From Arabidopsis thaliana (Eukaryota; Streptophyta; Magnoliopsida; Brassicales; Brassicaceae), in contig NC_003071.7 in the NCBI RefSeq assembly GCF_000001735.4, positions 7,247,151-7,311,150 of the forward strand: 64,000 nt of DNA, in the 5' to 3' direction. Shown here in pieces: positions 37,752 to 48,949 of the stretch. Under the pieces are notes generated by a model, which was given only the letters and a program-made list of their open reading frames with translations, ran no database searches and was not told where the DNA came from. The position numbers and the translations under genes are program-made. The first letter of the stretch is position 1; each line of letters begins with the position of its first letter.

Positions 37752-38673
37752 GCTTGATGAAACAGGTTTTGGTGATTCTTGAAGAAAACAATCTGTGATC
37801 AAGAAAAGTAAACATATCTATTAACTCTCAATCTTAGCTTATAATTCTTCAATATTTCCTAATTTCATCTGAGAGGAGTATATGACTCAAATTCAATAAG
37901 TAACGGTGGAAACGAAAGAAAAAAATCCCTAATTTTGAAATCAAGAACAAAACTGTACGGATCAATGTTTATTATACGTTTCAAAACTTACTAAGCAAAA
38001 TTTAGTTTTCTGTGAGAGACGACTTACTGAGATTCTTTTTGTGTTTCTTGACTCTCCACAACACCACCAATGGTGAAGCAATTGGATACGTTTTCTTGAT
38101 CAAAGACGAAATTCACAAAATTCGCTAGATTAGGTGAATTGGATTAGAATTGATAAAAATCTAATAAAATAATAATAAACTGATTAGGTGGTGAGACGTG
38201 ACTTTGCAAGAGAGGTAGGACCAAAGATGGAAAATGATTATAAAAATACACAATTATTGACAATTTTTTTTTTTTTTTTGAATGTAAATTGATAAATCTT
38301 TTTTTCATAAAAAAAATTTCAATTAAAAAATACAATTTCTCTTATACATGCATGTTTCTACACTATTCTCTACCTTCTTTCAATAAATAAAAAAGTAAAA
38401 ACTATACAACAAAAATATTCTTCACCAAAACTGAACATGAATAATAGTATTATATTTTAATACTTTTTTTTATATAAGATCAACATTTACTTTAGTTAAT
38501 TTCCATTCCTATAATTAACTAATATTTTATTGATTGATAAGGAAGCAACAAAATATATTTTTAGAAAAAAAAAGTTTTATCCTCACCGATTGAGAGCAAA
38601 GTCTCACTCTCTTCCTTAAGCTCTGAGAAACCTCCGATAAGCTTATCGGACAAAAAGAGAAGTAGACGCCGCC
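37752..38673. other. divergent spacer, gluconokinase and NicO transporter
   Basis: Probable gluconokinase 5' UTR up to about 38130, then AT-rich promoter sequence with a T17 run near 38262. No further gene seen. Confidence 0.4.
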
Positions 38674-40038
38674 ATGGATAGGCTTTTGCAACCTCCTTCT
38701 TCTCACTCAATTGCTCCCTCCAAATTCCAATCAAGACCATCTCCCTTATTACTCCACCGTCTCCACTCAACGAATCTTAGTACTTTTCCCTCCTCTCGCC
38801 GTCTCGAGTCACGCCGAATCAGCTCCATTTCCTGCTTCTTCCGTCAGAATCCATCGCCGGATACATCTCCAGGATTGAATCAGAGTAGTAATTTCTTGAT
38901 TGCTTCTTCTCAAACCGATGCGTCGAAACCTAATCCAGGATTTATCCAACGGATCGTGAGCAGTTTTGAGCAACGCAAGGTAATTCACAACTATGAATCT
39001 TCTCCATTTACGTCTCTGTGTATTGGTTATATAGGTTATGGTTTCAGTTACTAGATTTGGTGTTTCTGGAGAAGAGCGTCAATGCTTATAGGTTTCAATT
39101 GTTTCAAGAAACCATTGGATTGATTACTAGAAGTTTAGGGTTTCGTGATCGAGTATTGTGTACTTTACCTTGAGATTGTTCACTGTTCTGTATCTGATGT
39201 GTGCAAATTTGTGTGTTTCTTGTAGACCATATCGGCAGGAATGGTTATATTAGTCTCTGCTATAGCTGCGCTTTTGCTTAATCCCATTCTTGTGCCGCCT
39301 GCTTTCGCTAGCTTTCAAACGGCTACTAATTCTGGTGGAGCTGCTGTGGTTGGTGGAAAACTCCTCAGGACTGAAGTATTGACAAGTGCTTGGACTGGTT
39401 TCTTTGCTGGTTGCTTACACACGTTATCTGGACCTGATCACCTTGCTGCTTTGGCTCCACTTTCGATTGGACGGACGAGAATGGAGAGTGCTGCGGTTGG
39501 AGCTCTTTGGGGATGTGGTCATGACGCTGGTCAGCTCATCTTTGGTTTATTGTTTCTGCTTCTAAAAGATAGGCTCCACATTGAAGTTATAAGAACTTGG
39601 GGTACAAGAGTTGTTGGTTTGACTCTCCTTGTGATTGGTGCTATGGGAATCAAAGAAGCTTCTGAGATGCCGGAACCATGTGTTGTTACTTTGGAGAATG
39701 GGGAAACAGATGAGAAAAGCTTAAAGAAGAAAAAGATAGGGTTTGCGACATTTGCGACTGGGATTGTTCATGGCCTGCAACCGGATGCTCTGATGATGGT
39801 ATTGCCTGCATTGGCTCTTCCTTCTCGGATAGCCGGTGCTTCGTTTCTCATCATGTTCTTGATTGGGACGGTGATTGCGATGGGAAGCTACACAGTTTTT
39901 ATTGGGTCGTGTAGCGAAGCGTTGAAAGAGAAAGTTCCTAGGATCACTGAGAAACTAACGTGGGCATCTTCTCTTGTGGCCATTGGACTTGGATTGGCAA
40001 TTATTGTCAGCCAGTTCTTTGGATTCAGCCTGTATTGA
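38674..40038 (+). CDS. plastid-targeted NicO/high-affinity nickel-transport family membrane protein
   Basis: Two exons, 38674-38979 and 39226-40038, give 372 residues. The first 100 residues or so are Ser/Arg/Pro-rich with few acids, a typical chloroplast transit peptide. Six or more hydrophobic segments follow: MVILVSAIAALLLNPILVPP, LIFGLLFLLL, VVGLTLLVIGAMG, a pair around MMVLPALALP...FLIMFLIGTVIAMG, and SSLVAIGLGLAIIVSQFF. His-rich family motifs are present: CLHTLSGPDHLAALAP, WGCGHDAGQ and VHGLQPDALM. In bacterial NicO/UreH proteins these line the metal path. Metal specificity in plastids cannot be told from sequence, and a role other than nickel transport is possible. From memory At2g16800. 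Confidence 0.9.
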
Positions 40039-40420
40039 AGAAAACATCGTCAAGTCTTTGTAGCTCTCTCTGTAGGATAAGATTTTTTGCATGTACCAAC
40101 AAAATTTGTATCTTTGCTTCAGAATCTTTTTCTTCAATCAAATACAAGTTTGAGTTTGGCTCCCCCAATCTTTTTACCGAACTAATGAATGTTATATATA
40201 AAGTATGTTTTGTCATGTTCCTCTCTTAAGGGTTGATTTGCTCGATGGAATGATTTTTGATAAAAGAATGGTTAAATCTTTGTAAAGTAATGCATCACAA
40301 TTATTGCATACAAAATCAATAAATTATTACCTAAATAATCCGAAAATTTTCGATGCAATCCACTAAAGAAACAAATTATTTGATAGCTAACTCTAATTAT
40401 ATCGCTTGATACCCAAGTTT
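40039..40420. other. convergent 3' ends
   Basis: Short spacer between the NicO-type gene and the F-box gene. Only 3' UTR-like AT-rich sequence. Confidence 0.5.
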
Positions 40421-41639
40421 TCAAGTTTCCAGATACATGATGCTCTCACTTGGATCCATAAGCTCCATGTCCATATATCTGGTCCTTACAGGGTTACTAA
40501 ACCAACGATCTGGTATTCCTTTGACCTCAACCTTTTTCAAATCATTGATTTGCAGGTCATAGTAGAGAAAGTAAAAGGGAGAAGAAAACAACTTCTTTGG
40601 TACCAAGATGACCTTGCCTTTTATAGATGTACCTTTTGCTGCCCATATATTATCAGTGACGTCTAAATGCATCTGAGAGGGCTGCAAAACAAAAGTCTTC
40701 CTCGACCATTCCTTCTTCTTGGCATCTTCCACAACCCACAAATCCATCTTACCATTCACTCGGAGATCGGTGAAATCAAGAACAGCTACATTCTCACCAT
40801 ACTCTATTAACTACACCCTTCTCTTGTCTAGGTAGTGTGTCTCCAGCATTGCGTGGTACTTGCATCGTATTGAACTCTTCAGACCTAACGTCGAAACTAA
40901 CAAGCATACAAGTATGTGGATCAGTCCAAGCCAAAAAATACAAAACTCCATTCATATTCAAATCAAGATGTGAAGGAACATGATGAGGAAACTCATTTGC
41001 AACCCTTTTCCACGAACCCCCTGCTTCTAGTACGAAAATCCAAAGCTCTGACTTTAAATTTTGCAAATCATTGTCTGATGCATAACTAACTGTGCAGAGT
41101 AGTTTGTACCGATCATTAACAGGGTCATGGCAGATAAAATAGAGGATGTTATAAGGAGGTCCTGCTATGATATCAGATTCTTTTATGGTAGGTAAGATCA
41201 CAAGTTGTCTAGTGGTGGGGTTATAGATACGCGCCTTTAAATTTCTAGTGAAAAAAATGAAGCCACGAAGAATCCGCAAGAAGAAACCTCCCATCTTACG
41301 GATGGTTAGATCTTGGTCGAATACAAAGGAATACGGAGACGTGCTTGGAGCAGATGATAAGATGAGAGACTTAGAGTAGTTGTATCGATCCAATAGGCAC
41401 ATGTAAAGACTAGGTTGAGGTTGAGATGGGACGATGAGAAAACGGTTGCAAAAATATCTGGAGGACAAGAGAGATGACCAAAACTTTGAGACACACTTGA
41501 ATCTCATCACTGACTTCGGAGGTAATCTCGTCAGAATCTCGATCAGTAGATCCTGAGGGATATATCTTGCGACCCAAGTTTTCGGATCTTGCTTCGCTCT
41601 TCGTCTACTTCTACTTCTTGTTCTCGACCTCCTCTTCAT
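40421..41639 (-). pseudogene. F-box and associated interaction (FBA) domain gene, frameshifted near its 3' end
   Basis: From ATG 41639 the product starts MKRRSRTRSRSRRRAK and has an F-box (YIPQDLLIEILTRLPPKSV, then MRFKCVSKFWSSLLSS), which docks ASK1/Skp1 in SCF ubiquitin ligases. An FBA-type beta-propeller-like region follows (IYNPTTRQLVILP...YFICHDPVNDRYKLLCTV). The frame stops at 40794 after 281 codons. A second frame, open from about 40811, reads LIEYGENVAVLDFTDLRVNG and continues the FBA domain to a stop at 40421. The total span is one base over a multiple of three, so one indel near 40794-40811 splits the gene. A truncated protein with F-box plus most of the FBA could still be made. From memory At2g16810. 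Its C-terminal part looks like normal coding sequence, so the break seems recent. Confidence 0.75.
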
Positions 41640-42069
41640 TCTCTCCTTTTGTACCGTGGCAAGGAGAAAGGAAAATCCCATTATGTGGCACAACAACAAT
41701 CTCCACTTTGGAAGCACCCACAAACTTTATATCCTTGTTTCAGATGTTGAGACAAGACAGAGTTAGTCGGCCTAGACTCACACGGACAAGAGCAGAGAAG
41801 TAGCAAATTAGGGTTTGAAGAGTGATGACGGTCACGAGTCTTCCATCATGTTGCTATGTATATAGATCAACCCGACCCAAATTGTGAACCTAAGTAACTT
41901 TCGGGTTATCGGGTTAGCTGGTTGATCTGGTTCAACTGCGGATTAATAAACAAATGAATTCTTTCTTTTTCTTTTGATAAATTTATATATCATATATATT
42001 TTTTTCGGTATGATCTTAGATTTCATAGAACCTAGAATTTCACTTTCTAGGTTTTATATGTAAGACAAA
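41640..42069. other. F-box gene 5' flank
   Basis: Leader and promoter between the F-box gene and the first MULE. No other feature is seen. Confidence 0.4.
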
Positions 42070-42117
42070 AGAAATTTTCACATAAGTGGATGAAAAAAAA
42101 TTGTTCTCATGGTTTGT

Positions 42118-42154
42118 CAAAGTGAGATATGGTTTTCACCGTTTGTCTTTTCAG
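42118..42154 (+). repeat. MULE copy 1 terminal inverted repeat, left
   Basis: About 37 bp, roughly 80% identical to the reverse complement of 44451-44487 by eye. Confidence 0.75.
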
Positions 42155-44450
42155 TTGTTTTCAGACCAAAATACTCTTAATGGGAGCAACCAAACCACAC
42201 AGCACTTGATTTCGGTTTAGTTTCTGTAGTTCAATTTTGAAAAAAAAAAAAAAAACTGAAACAAAGAAATCGAAGAAGAAGAAAAAGAGAAAGAGACGGA
42301 GAAATTCGAGAGAGAAGTAGAAAGAAGTTCAAAATTCATTATCCACTCCTTCATATTTCGACATCTCTCCATTGAACTCCAAAATTGAGGAACAAATTTC
42401 TTGTTTTCAGAGATGAACAAAATGCAAAAAAAAAAACTCATAGATTCAAACACTTTAGCTTTTTAAACTAAAGATAGTATAGGTTTACAAGATTTATTTA
42501 TAAATAGTAATCAAAACGTAAAAAAAATGAGATTTTGAGAAAACTGATAAAGACGGCCGCAAAATTAGGTTTGCAGAAAAGGATACACAGGTTGAAGATG
42601 ACTGGAAAATTATAATTATACCCTTCATCGAATTTTTTCTGTGTACGTATATTCAATTTACAGTGTACGTACACAAAATTATTTATTGGAACGTATATGT
42701 GACGATTTCTAATAACTCAAACTATTTTATTACGTATTCTTATATCTCAATAATCTCAATACATACATAATAATTAAATAAAAATAGATGGTGAAATAAT
42801 GTACGTACATTTTTGTTGGTAAATTAATGTATGTACATGTGTAATAATATACGTACATTTTTGTTTGTGAATTAAATTATTAAGAAAAATTTATTTATAC
42901 AATATTAAACCAATATTGGCAGTGGCTAAGATAAGACATTGTTTGTTGTATGATTATTCTGTTCTTAAAAACACTTCCCAATCTATAGTATACGTACAGT
43001 GGTACAAACCATGTTTACACATATTTCTTGGAGTCACAGCTGGTGTACGGTCACCCGAGTGAGAAATGTTATCTCCGTCAGGTACACGCTGACTTGTGGA
43101 CGTACACTCTGCCAACAGAGGACTGAATTCCCCTGGTGTGAGAATGACGTTCTCCTCAACATTCCCTATTCCATGTTCTTCTACAATTACATCGTTTCAC
43201 TTGTTGTAATCATAATCTTCGCCACTACTTTCACTACCATCAATAGTAGGATCGAAGGCACTTCTCCCCATAGATCCATCGTCACCCTGATAATCATCAT
43301 ACCCATCACCATCTTCGTTGTCCCCCTCCTCTTCATCCTCATCTGTTTTATCGTCTTCAACGTCGTCTTACTCATCTACGACCTCATTATTTTCATCAAC
43401 ATTTGAAACACGGTCACTTTCAGCATCGTCACCATGAGTCCTAAAGACATTATTCATGAGTGTCTTGACGATTGTAATGAAAGAGACAAACAAGTTGAGA
43501 GAAGGATACCTACCACGAATCATAAAGAACGTATTCAACCCCACTTGACTGTCATTGTAGACAGGAGGGCGTTTAGTATCTATCATTACTAACATCTCTC
43601 CCGGCATCCTGTAACTAATTATGGGATTGATCTCTGTGGACTTCAAACTGAAAGCCTCGCTTAGTGTACGTACAAATTCCGTGTACGTCATGTTTTCCTT
43701 AACACGTACACAACGACCAAACATGTCTTCCTTTAGTTTAAATTTCCATTCTTCTTCTTTGCATCTCCACTCACCGACCATAATAAATACGGGAATATCC
43801 ATTACCCAACAACATCATAAATTCAGGAGAACCCCAGTAAATGCAATTGAAAACATGATTATATCTACAAAAACAAATAGAATTTCGAGATACACACTTA
43901 TAAACATAATTATTTACACATTTATCATTTTCAACCAACAAAATTAAAAATAAAATATTTTTGGGTTTTTCTATAAAAAAGCAAAATTAATTTCGAACAC
44001 AATGAAGATCATAGTGTGTTATAACAAAAAAAATCTTTAAAACTTCATTACTTACACGATAATGCTTATCTTGGCTCCAAACTTCGTAAATAAACAAGAT
44101 CAACACTTCTTGAATATCAATGTTTGTTCGCAATTAATGTTTGTTCCTGGGTTCATCTTTAACTCAACAATTATTATCAATAATTTTATAATATTATAAC
44201 ATGTAATGATGATTTTGCATTAATTATAACAAGAGTCACGTCTAAACTTTTTGGGCCATTAAATGTTGATGTCATTTCGTTTTTAATGGAAAAAATCTCC
44301 CTTCTAACTGTACAGCCACACTCCTCAACGTGAAACAAAAATAATTCCAACTAAACCGGAACAGTGTACCTAACTAAATCTGACTAACTAAACCGTACAT
44401 TCAACAGTTTCTCAGCTGTAGCAGCAAGGGCAAAATGGTCAAATTTTAGC

Positions 44451-44487
44451 TGAAAAGACAAAACGTGAAAACCACCTTTCACTTTGC
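44451..44487 (-). repeat. MULE copy 1 terminal inverted repeat, right
   Basis: Partner of the left repeat. It is followed outward by the segment ccacaccctttgaccatg (in reverse complement), shared with the left end of copy 2. Confidence 0.75.
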
Positions 44488-44763
44488 CAATCCTTGAAAA
44501 TAAAACATGGTCAAAGGGTGTGGCACAATTATGTGAACAAACAAAAACATAATTGAAAGTAAATAAATTCTCTTAATTTTTCCAAATTGTTTTTAGAAAG
44601 AAATCAAATTAGTTTTGGGAAAAAATTATATTTAAGCAAAAAGTTTTAAGAAACAAGGGATATTATGAGATTTTAATCATCGGGAGTATAAAAGGAATCG
44701 TTATCGTCACAAAAACCCTTAAAATCCTAAAACTATGGCGCGTTTGTCTCTTTGAACAGAGAG

Positions 44764-45366
44764 GATGAAGTTGAGAAGAAGAAGACCTAGAGAAAGAGCC
44801 ATGCAAGCTGCAATAGAAAATAGGGTCGAACATATGGAAGAAGAAGAAGAAGAAGTAGAGGTTAATAAAAGAAAAAGTTTAAAAGAAAGCACGATTGGAA
44901 AAATTGTGTTGCACCAGAAATTCCTCAGGATCTCCTGATCGAGATTCTGACAAAATTACCTCCAAAATCAGTGTTGAAATTCAAGTGTGTCTCTAAGTTT
45001 TGGTCATCTCACTTGTCCTCCACATATTTTTGCAGCCGTTTCCTTAAGCTCTCATCTCAACCTCGTCTTTACATGTCTTTATTGGATACCAACTACTACT
45101 CCAAGTCTCGGCTCCTATCCGCCGCTCCAAGCTCGTTGTCTTTGGCTACCATAGTATTCGACCAAGATGTGACCATCCGTAGGATGGGTGGCTACGACCC
45201 ACGTTTTCTTCATGGCTTTATTTGCTTCATGTATGAGTTAAACGTGCGGATCTATAACCGTAGCACCAGACAACTTTATATCATACCTGCTATTAAAGAA
45301 TCTGTCATCAGAGCTGAGGATGGCGACCTTAATATCGATCCTTATACACCATCCAATATTATATAG
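44764..45366 (+). pseudogene. truncated F-box gene copy, head-to-head with the first F-box gene
   Basis: ATG at 44764 starts MKLRRRRPRERAMQAA and an acidic EEEEEEVEV stretch. The F-box (IPQDLLIEILTKLPPKSV, LKFKCVSKFWSSHLSS) is in another frame, which is open from about 44935 onward; the shift lies in the A-rich part before it. The FBA start (VFDQDVTIRRMGG, VRIYNRSTRQLYIIPAIKES) parallels the upstream gene. It breaks off at 45364-45366, where aquaporin sequence begins, so the C-terminal half is missing. From memory this corresponds to an annotated pseudogene near At2g16820. Confidence 0.75.
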
Positions 45367-48300
45367 GCCTTCATGATGACTCCATACAAACGTCTCGGAG
45401 GCGGAGCTAACACCGTAGCTGATGGACAGCACCGGAACAGCTCTTGGTGCTGAGATTATTGGCATATTTGTCTTGGTTTACACTGTCTTCTCTGCCTCTG
45501 ACCCCAAAAGAAGCGCGCGTGACTCTCACGTTCCGGTTAGTAAAACATTTCAAATGGTTTTGTGTAATATCTTTTATGTTGAAATCTTCTGAATGTTATT
45601 TCATTGTTTCCAAAATGGGGCCGAGTAATTTCTAACAAAATTGAATTCTTTTGAATATTTTTCAGGATGGATTTGTGTAACAAAGTTGATATGTTCAAAC
45701 AATCTATTTTTGGGTATATATATATATATATATGTAAAGGGTAATTTGCAGGCCACACCCTTTGACCATGTTTTATTTTCAGGGATTGGCAAAGTCTGAT
45801 GTGGTTTTCACGTTTTGTCTTTTCAGCTAAAATTTGACCATTTTACCCTTGCTGTTACAGTTGAGAAACTATTGAATGTACAGTTTAGTTAGTCAGATTT
45901 AGTTAGGTACACTGTTCCGGTTTAGTTGGAAATATTTTTGTTTCACTTTGAGGAGCGCGGCTGTACAGTTAGAAGGGAGATTTTTTTCTTTAAAAACTAA
46001 ATGACATCAACATTTAATGGCCCAAAAAGTTTCGACCTGACTCTTGTCACAATTAATGCAAAATCATCATTACATATTATAATATTATAAAATTATTGAT
46101 AATAATTGTTGAGTTAAAGATGAACCCAGAAACAAACATTAATTGGGAACGTACATTGATGTTGAAGATGTGTTGATCTTGTTTATTTACGAAGTTTGGG
46201 GCCAAGACAAGCATTATCGTGTAAGTAATGAAGTTTTAAAGATTTGTTTTGTTATAATACACTATGATCTTCATTGTGTTCGAAATCAATTTTGTTTTTT
46301 ATAGAAAAATCCAGAATTTATTTATTTCTAATTTTGTTGGTTAAAAATGGTAAATGTGTAGATATTTATGTTTATAAGTGTGTATATCGAAATTCTATTT
46401 GTTTTTGTCGATATAATCATGTTTTCAGTTGCATTTATTGGGTTTCTCCTAAATTTATGATGCAGTTGGGTAATGGATAATCTCGTATTTACTATGGTCG
46501 GTGAGTGGAGATGCAAAGAAAAAAAATGGAAATTTGAACCAGAGGAAGACATGTTTGGTCGCTGTGTACATGTTAAGGAAAACATGACGTACACGGAATT
46601 TGTATGTACACTAAGCGAGACTTTCAGTTTGAAGTCCATAGAGATCAATCTCATAATTAGTTAATGGATACCGGGAGAGATGTTAGTGATGATAGATACT
46701 AAACGCCCTCCTGTCTACATTGACAGTCAAGTGAGGGTGGGATACGATTTTTTTTATTCGTGGTGGGTATCCTTCTCTCAATTTGTTTGTCTCTTTCATT
46801 ACAACCGTCAAGACACTCGGGAATAATGTCTCTAGGACTCATGGTGACGATGCTGAAAGTGACCGTGTGTGTGATAGTGTTTTAAATGTTGATGAAAATA
46901 ATGAGGCCGTAGATTAGCAAGACGACATTGAAGACGATAAAACAGATGAGGATGAAGTTGGGGGGACAACGAAGATGGTGATGGGTATGATGATTATCAG
47001 TGTGACGATGGATCTATGGGGGAAGTACCATCGATCCTACTATTGATGGTAGTGAAAGTAGTGGCAAAGATATGATTACAAGAAGTGGAGCGATGAAATT
47101 GTAGAAGAATATGGAATAGGGAATGTTGAGGAGAACGTCATTCTCACACAGCTGACTGTTCAACATCCAAGGGAATTCAGTCTTCTGTTGGCAGAGTGTA
47201 CGTACACAAGTCAACGTGTACCTGGCGGAGATAACATTTCTCACCCGGGTGACCGTACACCAGCTGTGACTCCAAGAAGTATGTGTCAACATGGTTTGTA
47301 CCAATGTACGTACACTATAGATTGGAGAGTGTTTTTAAGAACAGAAAAGTCATACAACAAACAATGTCTTATCTCGCAATCAAACAATCTTTTTGCTACA
47401 AGCAACCTAGGTCATATCCTACAAGATTGGTGATGGTATGCGTTGATGATACTTGTCCATGACATTTGACTGCTCATGTCGTCAAGAATTCAGAATGTTT
47501 CAAAATCACATCGTATGAACGTCTTAGAATATATCTCACCCACTGCCAATATTGGTTTAATATTGTATCAATTAAATTTTCTTAATAATTTAATTTACAA
47601 ACAAAGATGTACGTATATTATTACACATGTACATACATTAATTTACCAACAAAAATATACGTACATTATTACACATATACGTACATAACTTTCAATATGA
47701 GGAACAAATATTATTTCACCATCTATTTCTATTTAATTATTTTGTATGTATGGAGATTATTGAGATATAAGAATACGTAATAAAATAGCTTGAGTTATTA
47801 GAAATCGTACCATATACGTTCGACTAAATAATTTTGTGTACGTACACTGTAAATTGAATATACGTACACAGAAGAAATTTAATAAAGTGTATAATTGTAA
47901 TTTTCCAGTCATCTTCAACCTGTGTATCCTTTTCTGCAAACCTAATTTTGCGGCCATCTTTACTAGTTTTCTCAAAATCTCATTTTTTATACGTTTTAAT
48001 TACTATTTATATATAAATCTTGTAAACCTAGAATATCTTTAGTTTAAAAAGCTAAATTGTTTGAATCTCTGAGATTTGTTTTTTCAATTTTTGTTCATCT
48101 CTGAAAACAAGAAATTTCTTCCTCAATTTTGGAGTTCAATGGAGAGGTGCGAAATATGAAGAAGTGGATAATGAAGTTTGAACTTCTTTCTACTTCTCTT
48201 TCAAATCTCTCCATCTCTTTCTCTTCCTCTTTTTCTTCTTCTTCGGTTTCTTCGTTTCAGTTTTTTTTTTTTTTAAAAACTGAACCATAGAAACTAAATC

Positions 48301-48815
48301 AAAACTAACTGCTGTGGGGTTTGGTTGATCCCATTAAGAATATTTTGGACCAAAAACCATTCAAAAGACAAACGGTGAAGACCACATCTCACTTTGCAAA
48401 ATCATGAGAGCAATTCTTTTTTCAGCCTGTGAAAATTTCTTTTTTATAAATGGGTTTGTAGTTTCGAATAAAGTTGAATTCTTCTGAATATTTTTCTTAG
48501 GTTTCACATGGGTTTTTGTAATTTTTAACTGACTGTAAATATTTTTGAATTTTGAATTTTTTTCAGCATGGGTTTGTGTAATTTCTAACAAAGTTGAATT
48601 CTATTGAATATTTCGAATACTTTTCCATATGTTTCCACATCGTTTAGTGTAATTTCTATAAAAGTTTAAAATCTTTTGATTAATATTTCAATTTTTTTAG
48701 GTTTTTGCTCCGTACGTTACCTATTGGGTTTGCTGTGTTCATGGTCCATTTGGCTACTATCCCCATAACTGGAACTGGAATTAATCCAGCTAAAAGCTTT
48801 GGTATTGCTGTTATA
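45367..48815 (+). pseudogene. aquaporin PIP2;8-like pseudogene interrupted by a MULE
   Basis: 45367-45535 matches the second half of PIP2;8 exon 2 ([19 protein letters not shown]...), with a small deletion after GATGG that breaks the frame. The GT donor at 45536 is kept. Intron-2-like repeats follow (aatttctaacaaa(a/g)ttgaattctt). MULE copy 2 then interrupts them, and they resume at about 48445. Exon 3-like sequence starts after the acceptor at 48700 and covers the second NPA region ([13 protein letters not shown]) to about 48815, with an extra few bases after GCTCCGTA. Exon 1, the first half of exon 2 and exon 4 are absent. It is a partial duplicate of the intact gene 9-10 kb downstream. Confidence 0.85.
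45740..48440 (+). mobile_element. Mutator-like element (MULE), copy 2, inserted in the aquaporin pseudogene intron
   Basis: Left end gggtaatttgcaggccacacc at about 45740. Right end near 48440 (reverse complement gaaattttcaca...gcaaagtgagatgtgg). Plus-strand coding remnants parallel copy 1: MVGEWRCKEKKWKF, GRCVHVKENMTYTEFV at 46473-46664, then acidic and PGDRTPAVTPRSMCQHGLY parts. The piece 47375-47537, missing from copy 1, reads as the MURA segment VDDTCP.HLTAHVVKNSECF in broken form. The catalytic core is absent. It lies in inverted orientation to copy 1 and is about 90% alike by eye over the 3' 400 bases. It sits next to a short TA microsatellite (45716-45733). Confidence 0.8.
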
Positions 48816-48949
48816 AAATAAAAGACTTTATTTGTACTAAAATAAAGAGACACAACCACATTTTGAACTATCTTTAAAATTATAGAAAGACTCAGACTAT
48901 TTTTATTTATGCTGATTTAAGCATACTAACATAAACTAGCTATCAATGC

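Larger units (their letters stand above)
42070..44530 (-). mobile_element. Mutator-like element (MULE), copy 1, non-autonomous
   Basis: Terminal inverted repeats: the core caaagtgagatatgg...gtttgtcttttcag at 42118-42154 matches, in reverse complement, 44451-44487 (caaagtgaaaggtgg...gttttgtcttttcag). Outer borders are approximate. On the minus strand 43368-43802 encodes a MURA N-terminal-like region: MVGEWRCKEEEWKF, GRCVRVKENMTYTEFV and RMPGEMLVMIDTKRPP, followed by an acidic stretch. Similarity continues to about 42930 and then stops. The MULE transposase catalytic core and zinc finger are absent, so the element cannot move by itself. It is the mirror image of copy 2 and lacks about 160 bp that copy 2 keeps (junction near 42930). 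The plus frame 42999-43406 is antisense shadow. Confidence 0.8.
42070..48440. repeat. long inverted repeat with gene-fragment loop
   Basis: MULE copies 1 and 2 form arms of about 2.4-2.7 kb around a spacer of about 1.2 kb (44531-45739) that holds the truncated F-box copy and aquaporin exon 2 piece. RNA crossing both arms could fold into a long hairpin. Confidence 0.75.

Noticed and set aside
42999-43406. 135-codon plus-strand frame and its twin at 47014-47304 (minus)
   Set aside because: They mirror each other because they are antisense to the MULE coding remnant in each copy. Low-complexity Ile/Phe/Thr composition comes from the opposite strand's acidic tract.
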